64,000 bases of DNA from Lepisosteus oculatus (GCF_040954835.1 NC_090698.1:3842501-3906500); one strand, 5' to 3'; counted from the first letter of the stretch, positions 1-13,840 are shown. Made by a program: numbers and translations. The notes: generated by a model from the sequence alone, not told the origin.

Positions 1-256
1 GCAGCTCTCCATACTCAAAGCCATCGCTCACAGGGCGCTCCGGAAGTGGATTCTGGGGAGGCCTGCCTTTCTTCTTCCCTCTTCCACTCTTCCGGCCATT
101 GCCCTCCCTCCTCTCCTCCGAGCGGCTCTGTCTCACTTTGGGTCGGGCGCCCCGCTCTTTCTCTTTGCCCCGCTCCTCTGCTTCTGGGGACTGCGACATC
201 TCAGTCTGGGGAGAACTCCGGAGCGTGCCGGAGGGGCGGCGAGCTACGATTCTGCG
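1..256 (-). CDS. partial exon of unidentified basic protein with a GRPP (AT-hook-like) motif
   Basis: I do not recognise this gene. On the minus strand an open frame runs from a good splice acceptor (TTATTTTACAG, exon from 256) to the window edge without a stop. The first in-frame Met is at 199 (MSQSPEAEERGKEKERG...), so 200-256 may be 5' UTR. The peptide is highly charged and low in hydrophobic residues, with an arginine/serine stretch (VRQSRSEERRE) and a basic GRGKKKGRPPQNP segment like an AT-hook, which suggests a nuclear or chromatin protein; that is inference. A possible donor (CCT|GTGAGC, GT at 29-30) could end the exon early; if it is not used, the frame reads on to the edge. A CpG-rich segment about 2.2 kb upstream could be the promoter. 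Confidence 0.5.
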
Positions 257-1490
257 CTGTAAAATAAGTGGCGCACACTCGTGTCGTTATCAATGGAGGT
301 GGTGGTGGTGGTGGTGGGGGGTCACAGTTATCTCAGCAGGAGATCCCTGGTACAGCAGCTTTCGTCAGGCTGTTCTCCATACTTCAGGTGCTCCACTCTG
401 CTTCTCATGTTCCCGGAGTCTAAGACAAAAGAGAGCCGCATTCAGAGCAGTCGAGCCTGTGATGAAAGAGTTAAAACCCTCACAGAACTGACACAGGGCA
501 AAGTAAGCCCAGTGAAAAACCTGTGGAACATGCAAAAGGCAAGTCTGACTAAACAGTTCAAAATATTACCCAGGTGTGCAGCAGCTAGGGCGTCCAGTGA
601 GGGCAGCACAATATTGTCTGTCCCGTGTTTGTATATAACTCAATGTCCCTGACAATGTAATGTTAGTTTTTAATTTAAAGACGTTCTTAATAATAAATAA
701 CACTTTGCAGGATATTTTAGAACTTGGGGATTGTGAAGTTATTCACTGTCCTCCCTGCAAAATCAGTCTCCCTGCAGAGAAATTCAGGACATGTGATGCA
801 ACAGAACTGTGGAACTTCTTATGAAAGAAAAAAAGTATTTCTGCCCTTGTGAAAATGACTACCTAGATGAATAATGGCCAACATCACAATTACTTCTGTT
901 ATTCCTAAACACCTCTTTTTTTTTCAGCACCACAAGCTCCTCATAATAGCAAAAACTGATTCTTCTATAATTTGTTGCATGTTTGTTTCAACATGCACAT
1001 TTATCCAGAAACTGCCTTTTTAACTGCTTGCCTGAATTTTAATTTCTTTATACATTTAAATAGATGTAAAATTCCCATACTATTCCCATAAAAGGCAAAA
1101 ACATACAAAAGTAACAAAAAAAAATCACAGGCCATAACAAAAAAGCTGACAAAATGTCAGCTCAATTAGTCAATGTAAACCTCTGTAAAACAACCACTGT
1201 AAAACTGTAAAATTAGGTTTAACCTAATTAAACCTCAATTAGTCACTGTATTTCCAATCCAAAACTGGAAATTCTTTGTAATGTGACTGAAATGCGTACT
1301 TGTAGTAGCTACTGAAAATGCATATAAAATGAACAGCAGCAGCTGAAAAAAAAATATTGAAGATATAGCGAAAGTAAAACATTAAATCATCCAGGTGGGG
1401 CTGCACATTGGTGGTGGTAGAGGGGAGTCCCCATTACCTGTAAAGTGCTTTGAGTGGAGTGTCCAGAAAAGCACTATATATGTGTAAGCA

Positions 1491-1523
<33 letters not shown>

Positions 1524-2339
1524 TCTCCAGCTGCTTAAGCAAGCTGATGGAACCGACAGATCAATGTCTCTTTCACAGGGATAAAGCAGCTACGTTAACT
1601 GTCCTTACTCGCCAGAATGACAAAGCCAAACTCTTCTTTCTGGAGAAAGGATGCAAAGAGAATCAATAATTAAAAAAGAAAACACACTGACACACAGCAG
1701 GCTTGCAGAAGTCGTTCTGTTAAAGTTAAAATTATATACATTTTACGTCAGTGTTCACATGTTAATCACTTGCGTTATTCCAGACGTTACAAACTGTACC
1801 GATCCTTAAGTTAAAAACCGTAAAAAAATAAGTGTATGTTTCTTAGGCTTAATAATGCGTCCTAGTATGACAGTTAAACTATGAAAGTCTATTTCAAGTC
1901 ATTGAAAAAGATGTCCTCATACATATAACTAACGAGGACACACAACGGAAAACGGATCACTAACAGGAGAGACCAACAACACAGTTCAGAAAATACTCGA
2001 CTGCCAACGTTACTAAACACTGTACACGCGTATTTAACAATCTGCAATGATCAATTTTATAATTCTTAAAGTTAAAGTACAACAGGAAATAATACAATTC
2101 CCCCATTCATTACGAAAAGGTCCATTTGTTGAAAGGATTACAGTAACACACGACACCTGAGTATTCACACACCGCTGTAGATGAATTGGTAGCTGAAAAA
2201 CACACATGTAGACGGTACACTTTAACCGTTACAAAATGGGTGTCCACACGGTATTGAAGTATAATACCGTACTGTACGATTAAATACCTAAGTTGAGCTA
2301 AAAACCATCACCCAACATTTTGTTACACACACAACCGAG
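257..2339. other. AT-rich non-coding, probable first intron of the left-edge gene
   Basis: No convincing exon is seen. It holds a short GGT repeat at about 297-320 and a SINE tail at 1389-1520. The rest is AT-rich with no recognised family. Confidence 0.4.
1389..1520 (+). mobile_element. 5'-truncated SINE tail with ATT microsatellite
   Basis: This segment matches the last part of the full SINE at 30193-30756 almost base for base: CATCCAGGTGGGGCTGC, then GTAAAGTGCTTTGAGTGGAG, AGAAAAGCACTATATATGTG and AAGCAATTATT. It ends in about ten ATT units. It is on the plus strand and lacks the 5S-like head, as expected of incomplete reverse transcription. The tail resembles the 3' ends of fish L2-type LINEs, which would supply the reverse transcriptase. 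Confidence 0.8.
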
Positions 2340-2600
2340 ACACCCAGCCGATCCCAAACGGGCGAGAGATTTCCTTGTTAAAGAGACAGGAAAACCGCGA
2401 AGCGGCTCCTTGCGGCAGTATGAAGACAGGCGCCCGGCGAGCCGGTTCTGTTGCGCCCTCTGGCGGGCGGAGGATCGCGCTGCTCGGCTTCTTCATCCGA
2501 CGCGGCTCGACGGTGGAAAATATGCGCCCTCACGTGTGCGGAGGACCGCCCGGCGCGGCACCAAACCCGGGGACTGAAGAGTTTGCACATGCGTTGATTT
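2340..2600. promoter_or_regulatory. small CpG-rich segment, putative promoter
   Basis: CpG dinucleotides are dense here (GGGCGAGAG, CCGCGAAGCGG, GACGCGGCTCGACGG, CCGCCCGGCGCGGC) while both flanks are AT-rich and CpG-poor. A CACGTG E-box lies near 2532. Its position upstream of the minus-strand exon at 1-256 fits that gene's promoter, but no first exon can be fixed from sequence alone. Confidence 0.45.
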
Positions 2601-5600
2601 GGCGCATCCTCGGTTTCTTACAGTTTTAATGCATTCTGTCTTCCTTTCACTTGTCTTAGGCCGTTTCACAGTGCTATAAGGAGGATGCACATACGCCTTA
2701 TAATATTATACTAGACTTAGAATATTTCACGGTGTGGGAAAGATTCGCTGAAACATTAGCCCCCGAAAACAATTTACTGCCTCTTGTAGGTAAGGTAAGG
2801 TACCTGCCTTACCCAGGTACGCAACAGTGGGCCTGACTGTACAATGAAGCTATGCCCCCGCTCAGTTTTATTAAAGTGTATCGACCACTTAACGTATTAG
2901 CTGCAAACAAGGATTCTTATTATACTATATTAGCCGTCGCGATGTACATAAACAATATACATTATAATACGAGTTTGAACACCTGAAGTGAAATGCTGAA
3001 CTGTTAATTGAGCTTAATATTTGTACAGTGCAGGTGCTTTAGACATGTACTAAAATCCCCCAGAATCAGTCTGAGGTAAACACGAGGGGTTTACGACAGT
3101 TCTTGTTTAATGAACCTATTCAATCCCCATGCAAACTCTTCTCGCTGGCTCACGCTTTTCTTAACCCTTCTATGACAGAAAACACTTTTCGCGGTGCAGT
3201 CGAGCCGAGTTATCTTTAAGAAGAGACGAGAGAACTATCCGATTCCCCAGACGATTACATCAACTTTCTCTGAAAAAAACAACAACCTGTCATTCGCCAC
3301 CTCACCTCAGTGAGATATTTAAAACCTAAAATGATTTAATTTTCGGGATGCACGAGACCAGACAGGCAAACCTAATTTTCCTTCAGTCTTGACGTCAAAT
3401 TCTTACCTCATTTTAAGTTGCTTTTATATTCCGAAGAAGGAGCAACACCGATAGCTGTTCAGAAACAGTAATACAGAGGGAACAGGGTAGGATTAATGAT
3501 AACATGGCAAAAACAATCTTCCTCTATTTTCATCTCCCAGCCTGGGTCATTACATTTGTGAGCTGGAGGAAGTCCTTACCACAAGAGGGGTAGGTGAATG
3601 CGTTCCAACATCTTCCATGAAAACGAGCTCCGGTCTCAGTCAAATTAAAATTTTAAGGCATGCTTGTCCTCTCTGTTTTAGGATGTTTTGTAAACTGGTC
3701 AGACAAAACAAAGGACGAGCATCAATGCCAGTTACTTAGGGCCAGTCCATTTTAGATTTTTATTCAGAGCCGTCACAAGGTGGCAGAAATTTCCAAAAGA
3801 GATTTCTGGGTAACGTCAATAGGTTGTCACTGGCTGTGTGGACATTCTGAGTGGACAGTCAGGGAGTGGTGAAGACAGCAATGGCAGTACAGTTGCATCC
3901 TTATTTTTTAAATGGCAAAGAGTGCTTCACTAACTCTTAAGCTGAAGAAACAACCTCTTAAAAGGCTGATAATGACAGCCTACAACAATTAAGAATAAAG
4001 TACATTCATTTTGTCAGCTGAGGTTACAGTTCTAGAAGAGACATAAAACACACCAGACTCTTACACTGCCACTGACTGAAAAACACTAGATTGGAAATGG
4101 GAAGAAATCTATTTTACAGACCATTTGCCTTTTTTTTTGTTACTGTTCATACCCATGAATTCAAGTAGAAGAGAAGAAGCAGTTGTGACTTCAATGTGCA
4201 TGAAACTCGAAGGAGTCATGATTGATTTTTTTAAGGTGCATTCTGCATCAACAAGTGTTCACCAAGTCTGACAGCTCCTCACATCTTGCCTGTTATTCTG
4301 ACACCTCAATAAAAAATAAGCTGCATGCTGCTGGCCTTAGAGCCTTAGAGCAAGGTCGACCTGTCAGAGGCCCTCTGCTCACACCTCCTAGGCGTCTTGG
4401 AGGGGCCAGACAGAGGCTGCGATGGACTCGTCAGCAGTGGCATCAGGTCCTCTTCATGGATGACTCACTCTTCAGCCTGTTCCACGCAGACGGGAGGGCC
4501 GGAGTGTGGAGCAGCAGGTGTTGCATTTCTCCCCCCCCCCCACCAGTATATCTAATTAAATTAGGAAACGTTACCCTTTCACAAAAAGTGAGGATCCCTG
4601 CCTTTGTTAGAGCTGCAGATCACAATTCATAGGTATTGTCCTCCGATTAGACTAACTGTGGGTGAACTCAAACCAAAATACTGGCACTGCCTTCCTGCTT
4701 GGTCACAAAAAATGACAGAGTCCCTGCATTTTAAAATGAGCAGAGATGATACAAGTGTAAAACAGCAGCACCATCTGGGGTGCACACACTCCAGTGCCTG
4801 AGGCGGACAATCATGTAGAAATCTGACTGTGCTGAAGTATTAAAATCACAATTTTTGGTTTTGGGCTTTGTGTTGAGAACAATCACACTTGACTGCCAAG
4901 AACAAATAAAATCCCAAAGGTGGTTACCCAAGTTTCCCTCCTACCTCCTTCGTTTCGATCGTCCTTAATAAAGGAAGTGTGCCAGATGGCCACAACCTCC
5001 GAGAGAAAGAAGACACAGACACTGCATCATTTTTTTAAATGTATTATAACAAAGGTATGAATTTCCTCAAAATAATGTTTCAGCCTTCATAAACCAGCAA
5101 AACATGAACAATTTGAAACAGAGCTTTAAAAACCTTTAAGATTATTATATTTATATATTTCTTGTTTCAATTCATGTTAACTATTAGGGAAGGGCAATCA
5201 AATAAGAAAAAAAAAACAAGAAAACAAAGGTAACCCTCTCCCCTTGCTTTCGAAGTATCAAAGAGATGTTAAATAAATGCAAATTATATATATTTTTATA
5301 ACAAAGGCTCCGCTTTTCAATGCTGCTGAGCACCCATAAAGTCTATTTGCATCTTTCTGTTACGAACAGGAACAAAGTAAGCAGCAGTACCAAGGTGAAA
5401 TTGAAAAATAAAAACAAAAAAAATAAACAGTGTCACAACCCCCCTCTCAGGTATGGGATCACAGTTGCAGGTCTTGCTCATCTTCGAAGGCTGCTGCACG
5501 CTCCCACTTTGAGACTTTGAGTCGAGTGAGCTCCTTGCTGATGCACAATGACAGGATCGCAAGCCTCAGGCTGTAATGTGAGCCATCCGTGGCCTGGAGA

Positions 5601-8600
5601 TCCTCAGTTTATTTCCCCCATGAGACAGAGAGACAGATTTGGAACTACTTTGCAAAGAGGAGAAACTTGTCCCTCTGTTAAATCGCGCAAAGAATGAGGA
5701 GACGGACCCGTGGAGCCCGCAGTTACCACTGCGCGTTTAAAGAGCTGCACTACAGCTCCGTGAAACAGAGCAAGAAACACTTGGAATTATATAAGGATTT
5801 AAAAAAACGTTTGAAAGTGTGGTATTTTCTCCAGAAAACCTTGCTTAACAACTCCTTAGAATACACCAGGATCCCGTTCTCCATACATTGAGCAGTGAAC
5901 AGATACCAAAACACTTCAAGACAAAACTCCCCCTACTGCCCTTGTAAGCTTTGGGATCATTGCTGCATGTTGCAGTACTCCATGTTTTAACACAATAGAA
6001 TGAAATAAATCTGAGTGTTATAGCTTATATAAATAACTTTTCTCTTATTCAGTTTTTTTGCCCTTCCCCAACTTTTTTTTATTTTTTTATTTTTAATAGG
6101 GATCAGATAATATACAAAAACAAGAAAAAAGGCACAGCCACATTTTGCGTTAACAAGTTGGGATACTTTTTCTCTCATCTGCATGCAGCGTTAAGGTATA
6201 TAAATAATTCTTATTCAAGATAGGAGAGAGCTCTGCACCTGTAGCCAGTACAAAACACAACACACAGCTGCATTTTACACAATGGGTTTTTACAATTCAT
6301 CATATCAACACAAACCACCCCGTTCCCTCCCCTTGTCCCACACTTATCTCCCCCACCCCCTCTCCACTGCACAGTTTGAGAAAGGTCTCTGTATTTGTCA
6401 AGCCTCTGGACAGCTGGAGTTGACAGTGCAAATTATTTTCAAACACATCATTACACTCTGGTCCAACTGGGCAAGGCAATGGTACTGTGGGGCCACACCT
6501 TAGTATTAAACAAGTTAGGTGCCAGCAGTGGTCTCCAACACTTACTGTCATAACCACTTTGCGTTGGCCAGCTTTGTTTCAGCAGCAATATAAGACCAAA
6601 ATCCCAGACTACAGACAAGCCACTCGCTAACAGAACTCAGCACAAACACAGCTTGAAGTGCCCCTAAATCATGACAAACATACTTAAGAGTTAATGTGCA
6701 GTCGAGTGTTTTCATATGTGCTCCAGGTCAGAAATTTAATAACTTCAGAACTGGATGACAGGACACCACATTCAGCACATGAAACAAAGTAGAACAGTTG
6801 CAAATTGCAGAGTTATTCTTACGACTTGTACCAATGGATATGGTGCAAGGGAAAGTATCATTTTAGTTTACTTTATCTTTACATGCTTTCCTTTAGAAAA
6901 GGAACCATACCATCTGATTAACTTCTGATTAACTTCTAGCTCAATCCCAAGCTGTGGCATGAACATTGTTGCTGCAATGACACATAAGGAGATTAATAAG
7001 ATGTTTTCTGAAGGGGGCAATTTTCATAAAATCAGCCGTGAGAAACAGATCTTTGCTCTTATTTCTAAAAACAGTCAGAGTCAGAAACAGTTGCAGTTTG
7101 TTGTTTCTCCATTGATATAGCATTCTCAGAGAGCTTTATTTAAAGTCCCAATGGGAAGATACAAGGTGCAGAAATTAACAACTATGCTAATTTACTTTAG
7201 TGACTCCAAACAAAAACCAAAACCTAACCTCAAGGTGTCCCATATTTTAAGAGGCAGACAAATACATTATCAAACATAAGCAATGTAAGTAACCTTTTTT
7301 GTTCCTATACAAAGATGCACTAGTGTCAAGTGTAAAGGCAGCTCGGAGGAGAGATGAGTTGGGGAGATTTTACCACCCCCCCTCCACTTAAACAAAAGGA
7401 ACAAAATAAAATTACAAAATAAGCACAGCTTTAACATGGAAACACAAAAACAAACAAAAACAAAATTACTAATACTTGTGTTTTTATCCTCACTTGCCTT
7501 TACAAAGAGAAGCAATAATAAACCAAGCGACTACACAATAGAGTTTCTTAATGTTCTCATGGTTACCAGCCATAGCAATAACAAAAGTTATTCATAATAA
7601 AATGTATCTAAAATAACATCTATTTTTCATTTTGAGGACCCTTATTCTTTATTTTTGTAGAAATAAATATTTAACTATTGTCTCTGTAAATACACCTTGG
7701 AAGTCTCCTTATGTCAACAGGTAAAAAGCTGACCTCTCACCTTTATCCCTCTGTTCTGTCCTCTGAAAAATTCCTTTGTACCAAACTTAGGAGGCAATTC
7801 CTGCTAAAAACTCATTAGGGCACAAGCAGGCAATTAAAAATCCCTCTTGCTTCCACCTGCCCTGGAAAGGGGACAGATTTCCCAGAGGGAGGGAGGACGT
7901 CTTAGCGTTTGGTTAAAATGCTTTCAGGGTACCCTTCTGCCTTTCCTTGAAAGCGTAGCTGAAGATATTTGTACATTATGTATTCCCCAGCTACATAAAA
8001 AAACGCCAATTTCTGAATTATCAGCCTTACATTTTTTTCTATTTGGTAATTTTTTTCCCACCCAACTGCAGCCACATCTAAAACAGAAGTGAAAAGATTC
8101 CAACGAGGTAGCTCTAGTTTCTAAAGAGAAAATTCTCCCTCCCAGTCAAAACCTATTACTTTCTCTGAGCACAAAATGTTCCAGTTAGAAATGATCTCTG
8201 TACTAAATTACTCAGCAAGAATGGAATAATGTATGTCCTGATATCTATCAGAAAATAGCTGAAGAAGCAGTTAACCTGAACACAAGACTGGGAGGAAAAG
8301 AAGGTGGAATACGAAGTGGATGTTGTTTTCCATTTTTCACAGTTACACTCCGATCAAACAGTAGGCCAGTGATGAGGCTAATCTCCCTCACTTGCATTTG
8401 TATTGTTAATCCACCCTTCCGTCTGCTCAGACTTGGTCAGCAAAAAGGTGTTCCTTTTTCGAGCCAGCACATCAGGAAGAAATCTGTGCCAGTTTACATT
8501 TACACAAGGGAAGGTCAGTAAACGTCCTTCAAAACCAAACTAAAGCAGCAACGACCTACTTGGTTAGATCAAAGACTAAAATAGTACAGAGGCCTGTAGT

Positions 8601-11600
8601 GTCTATAGGAGAATTTCATTGCTGAAAATAAAACATTTGGAAACAAATAGCAACTGCAACATTGATGTGATTCCACCTTAAGAATACACCTCATCTGCAG
8701 CAATTAAGGTATTGCTCCACAACGGACGAGTAAGATTTCTCCATTTCTTAGTCTTTTGAGGATTTAACAATTCAAGGACACTGCCAAAGATGTACACAGC
8801 AAACTTGCAGTTCTGAAGGGAGCATCTCATGGGACAATATGGTGTATCTATGGCTGAGGGACTTTAGAGTTTTCTATTACTTTCAAATTGCCCTTGAAAG
8901 AAGATGGATTATGGAAGATGTGTAGCAAGTGAACTCAGAAGCCTTATTCAATCTCATCATACTCATTCTGGAACGAACCTGAAAGACCCACACTTTTTCC
9001 AGTCTAGGAGGTCAGTCTAAAATGAGCATATGTGATTACACAAAGGTTTTTTTCATCTCACTGGTGAACGGGCATGTTCAATCTACATTAAAGAGTGTCC
9101 CAGTGTGGTCACATTTGCAAAAGCATAACCAACCACAGCATGAGATTTTCAACTGAAATAGCAGAATGACTAATAGAAAGCACATACAATCCCATAGGCC
9201 TCCTGCCTAAGCCTTTCTTCTCACAAGACAATGACAAAGTCAAATCTGAAGAACTTTCCATGCTACTTTCACTCATGTTCCAGAAAAACCATCCCTCACC
9301 CTGTCCTCAAAATTCAAGAGTTTGGCTTTCTCTGTCAGTTCACAACATTGGTGCACAAATCAACATCACAGACATTACAAATGTGTCCATATATAGTTAA
9401 CCATCTGTCTATAGTCCTTTTAGCTAAAAGAATTGAAAATACCACACCATTACTATAAACAGGCAAACACACACTGCTAATCACTGGGGCTCTCCAGTGT
9501 CTTGATCAGTAATGGCACACACTCATAAGGCAGGACAGGTCCTACAGTCTAAGCACCAGATGGACTATAGGTTTGAATAGGTGGGCTTGAGTCTGTCATA
9601 CCGTTCTCAGCTTGGTGCCACACCTGAGACTTGCGGAATGCTTATGACCTTAAAGTGTTGTCAGCAAAAGTCACATCACTCCTCCAGTGCAATTTTGCTA
9701 TGGGCACTAGGGGACTTGCAAAATGAATTCTGCACATTCTGCGGAAAACACTCACCGTCTAACACCACTTGTGCTGATGCTGTGGTCTCAGAGGAGGGAT
9801 GATACAATTTACAATAAGCAATTCCAAATTGTGTGTGTGGGAACTGGAGAAAGGGGTTAGATCCCAAATTGAAAGGATAGTAAAAACCTAACATTAACCA
9901 AAAATGAGCCGGTAAGGGAAAAACCTCTTCCTCCATTTGTAACTGCATTGCTGCCGAATCAAACCAATCAAAAGGAACGGGACCTAAATAGCATAATCTT
10001 CACGAGACAAATATCACCTACACCAATTCCTCTTCCAACCTTAATGTTTTATTTCATCCACTGGATGCGACTCACAAAACCACACACAGCTGGTCAGCAA
10101 TCCTTCCATGAGACATGAACAAGCAAAAGTACCCAAGTGCTAAACAATATAAAAAAATACTACAATATGGTCCTTTAAGCTTCTATAACACCTCTTGGAT
10201 AGACAAAACAGAACAAGTAAAAGAAAACATTACCAGTCTAGCATGATGTGTACATATGAAGTCATCATTAGCTTCAGACTTCTGTAGGAGGGGTAGGTCT
10301 AATTCTTAGTAAAGCTAATTTCTCTTTCTAAGATCATGTGCGGATGATTTAAGGAGGTCCACATAACCTGCTGGACTTGTGGAACCCTGTTTTAGTGGTT
10401 TAACACATTGGGCTAAGCACATGATACTGTAAGGGATTAAAACAGCTGATATGACAAAAAAAACAAGTCCACATGCCTAAGAATGACAATTTGAGAAAGA
10501 AGGCAGTGGCACAGCAGCAGACAGCAAGGGCTCACTCCTGCTGACAGCTCAGAAAGCCACAAGATCATTACACCTCAGCCGCAAAACTGTCTCATTGCAG
10601 GAAACCTCTGTGTCAGCACCCAGGCAAGCAGCTTGGTCAGGGCTCCTTCCTCCATTCACTTCCAGCAGCCAAAGCTGGGCTGCAGAGCCACCGACACCCA
10701 CCAGAGGGTACTGTGGAGTGAAAAAGTAAAGTGTTCAAGAACAAGTAATCTGACTCTGCAGTTCTGCAGCCAGACACTGTCTGATGCGAGGAACACAGGA
10801 GAGACCCATTTTTACAGCACACTCTCATTGGCTCATTCTCAATACCCAAAACAACTAAGATCTATGAGGGGTACATTTAAAATCATTGTGATTTGTAGGA
10901 CTTATATGACGCTTTCTGCATTTCACCATTAAGTGCTGAACCAATAAAGAACCATAATGTCAGTGTTTGGAACAACCTGATGCAGTTTTGTGTCCTGGGA
11001 GACATATATGGCTGCATGGGCTAGAGAGATGTGCAGACAATCAGGTGAAGGAAATTTCAAATTAGATACCCTGTAATTAATGAGAAAATTATTAATCAAG
11101 GAATTAAGCAATTAAACCCCATTAGGTGCTGCAGTACTGGACAACACCAAAAGTAGACAGCCATTGCACAGCCATTGTGTGCAGTCACTTCACTTAACCA
11201 GTGATGTGGCTGGCTCAGTCTATGCACTTTACACTCTTAGTTTTGTCTGTTTCACAAGGCCTCTTAGTTATACCTCACACTACTTACACTTAAAACAACC
11301 GTTCTGCAGGTCAGTTCTGAAAAAGGTTTCCAAGAGGCCAGGTACAGCACTAAAAAAGAGAAGATGTGCACAGAATCGAGCTATAGTCTACATTATATAG
11401 ATGAGTGAGTTATCTTGTCCAATATTCTGATTTCTTCCTGCCTGTCACCTATATAACCTAAAGAATTTCAAGATGTTAATGCTTTGAGTCCATTAAAGCA
11501 AATTAAACAGAACTGCACCTAATTCTAACAGTCATCCCAGCTTGGTGGTAAAATAGGTTTTTTAACTAACCTTGCCATAAACTGTGATACATCTCATCTA

Positions 11601-12229
11601 TTCTGATTCAGAATCTTTGCGTTAATAACTCACAGGCAAATCCCCCTGTATTGTTAGTGACCCACTTTCAGTTAAGGCATCATTCCTCAAATAACTGATC
11701 TGAATAAGTAAATGCTGTTCTACTTTCACACGGAAACCCTTAATTGTTGTATTGGAAGCATGAAGACTGATCCTTTTAAGTGTGATTGATGCTTAATTAT
11801 CATACAGCAACCCCAGCTTGTCCCCAAGCCTAAGATTATGAGCCATAAAGCACATAACTGATAAAAATATAAACTTTTGCAGTGCCTTGTTAATTTGCAC
11901 GAAATAGACAAAAATTGTGTTGTTTTAAAGCCTGGACAACTGTGATGTCCATTAATTCCTAACTGCAACATAAGGAAGAAGTTTACCCTAGAGGTTAATG
12001 GTAAAAAGAAGGAATGATGCAAAACTGCCCAACATGTAGCCTCCTGCTTTGGGTACCTAAAGCCCAGATTCGTATTACAGAAAATAACAAAATCCGAATC
12101 ATTATACATTAAAGCCAAATTAATCAGTTGAATCCAAAGTAGCTGGCTACATAACTATGTAACAAAAGCAGTAGCTGGCCTACATCAGACTTGATATGAT
12201 ATACCTGTTACAGGTTATGAACTGTCCAT
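2601..12229. other. gene-poor intergenic stretch
   Basis: No exon with splice signals or a recognisable protein is seen on either strand. The only identified element is the Tc1 fossil near 4.3-4.5 kb. Several AATAAA hexamers occur on the minus strand (near 10.05, 7.65, 7.13 and 5.6 kb), so longer SAMD4B 3' ends are possible. Short C, A and T runs are present. Confidence 0.5.
4300..4525 (+). mobile_element. Tc1/mariner transposase fossil
   Basis: A plus-strand frame reads KLHAAGLRALEQGRPVRGP, LLTPP, then LRWTRQQWHQVLFMDDSLF and SLFHADGRAGVW. This is the middle of a Tc1-family transposase: the end of the second helix-turn-helix, the RWT..QW block, and the (F/S)D(E/D)S motif carrying the second catalytic aspartate. 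The N-terminal DNA-binding part and the C-terminal glutamate region are not recognisable, and terminal inverted repeats are not seen. It is an inactive relic. Confidence 0.8.
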
Positions 12230-12239
12230 TTTATTTATT
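12230..12239 (-). terminator. SAMD4B: candidate SAMD4B polyadenylation signal (overlapping AATAAA pair)
   Basis: TTTATTTATT on the plus strand gives two overlapping AATAAA hexamers on the minus strand. It is the first canonical signal I found below the SAMD4B stop codon, 3.1 kb away. No clear GU-rich element follows, so usage is unproven. Confidence 0.35.
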
Positions 12240-13801
12240 GCAAGGATTAAACAACAATCCCCCCCCAGTAAGGGTGGGGAATATGAGATGTTACAGATTA
12301 CAGGGTGTGGCAGTAGATGGTTCATAGTTGTAACCTTAGTTGTAACCTTATAATGAGAAAACCTACACAAAGAAAACTGTGGAGCTGAAATAGCATTTAA
12401 GAACCAGCAGTATTGCTTTATATGAAACACTTCATTTAAACATGGGCCTGCAGTGCCCTTGTGAGAAGGATAAAACTATTTTGAAATTGGAATCATATGT
12501 CCATCTTTGAAATCCCAAAATCCTCAAGTCATTCATACTTGCATATTAAATAAGGAGATAACTTTTGATTCAGATTTCACACTTCAGAGCAACTAAAACA
12601 ACCAGGATAAAGATAGCATTTTCAGACTACAATGACTAACCAAAGACATGGACTTACAATTCAAGTCATTTTTATCTAAGGAGGTACTGAAGAGAAAATA
12701 TGAAAAGGGGTCAAGATTATGACTGTATGAACTCAGTTAGGTTTTCATCCTGGAATAATCCTGCAGTTAGAAGTCAGGCAGTCCTCCCCTCTCCCTCATA
12801 CCAACGAAATGTACATTCTTTTAAACTGTAAATCAGAAAATCTGCTACTTCCAGCTTCCAGCATCAACACTTCCTTCTCCCCCCCTCTACAAAAAGCATT
12901 TTCTGAGCAAATCACCAATTTAATCAGGCAGACAACCACAAACACTGTGTGCTCTAGTAGGACACTTTTCTTTCTAACCAGCTTATTATTTCATAGGCAG
13001 AATAGCTGGAATCACACTAAAGAGCAACATGCTATGTGGAAATCAGGTAGACAAACATCACCCAGTACCCCCCACTCTTCTTATCTATCAGACCTCTGGC
13101 TCTAGTTAAAGCATTCACAAATGCCCCCCAAATACTACATAGCCTGAACAGTTGCTATAAACCAAAAAAAGAATTATAGTAAGAAATATACCCCCATCAA
13201 CCAGAGAAACTGAAGGATGTGTAAAGCGTAGCCAGTGCACAGTGGTGACAAGAAAATCAAAGCCGCTGTTTCCTCTCTTATTTATATACACAACCTACAA
13301 ACCTCTGTCTCTGTTAAATTAGGAAGTTATGCTGAATGACAAAATCTTGCTAATTTAACTCTCCAGCACCTGACTCTCCAAAACATAAATATAGAAGAAA
13401 ATAGAGGATTATTTCCCGGTGACACAAAGCCAGCTGTGTACTGTGGGACCACTGAGATCGTCTTTGAATTTGTGCAAAAAGTGAGGCAAAAGTGTTGAGA
13501 TAAAGGAAAATGAGACAAATCTGCACACAGCAAAAAAAACGAAAATGGTTAAGGCTGATAACTTTCAGCTGCAAAGTACCGCAAAGGCCAAGGTGACATT
13601 AAACAGCTCTTTGTAACCAAGAACTGGAGAGAAAAGGAAAGTATTAATCATTGGAGAAACTGAAGACCTAAAAATGCAGCATAGAGTGTTCGGCCTGTTC
13701 CTTTTCAAAACGACAGCTCAGAGTACTTAAGTTTGAAAGCTCTTTTCTTGAAAAACTAAACTGACAAATAAGTTACCTTCCCTGAAATTAGACTAAGACA
13801 T

Positions 13802-13808
13802 TGTGTGT

Positions 13809-13839
<31 letters not shown>

Positions 13840-13840
13840 G
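13802..13840 (+). repeat. (TG)n followed by an 18-base G run
   Basis: About ten TG units (13802-13822) pass directly into 18 consecutive G residues (13823-13840). In the SAMD4B transcript this would read as C18 followed by (CA)n. Confidence 0.95.
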
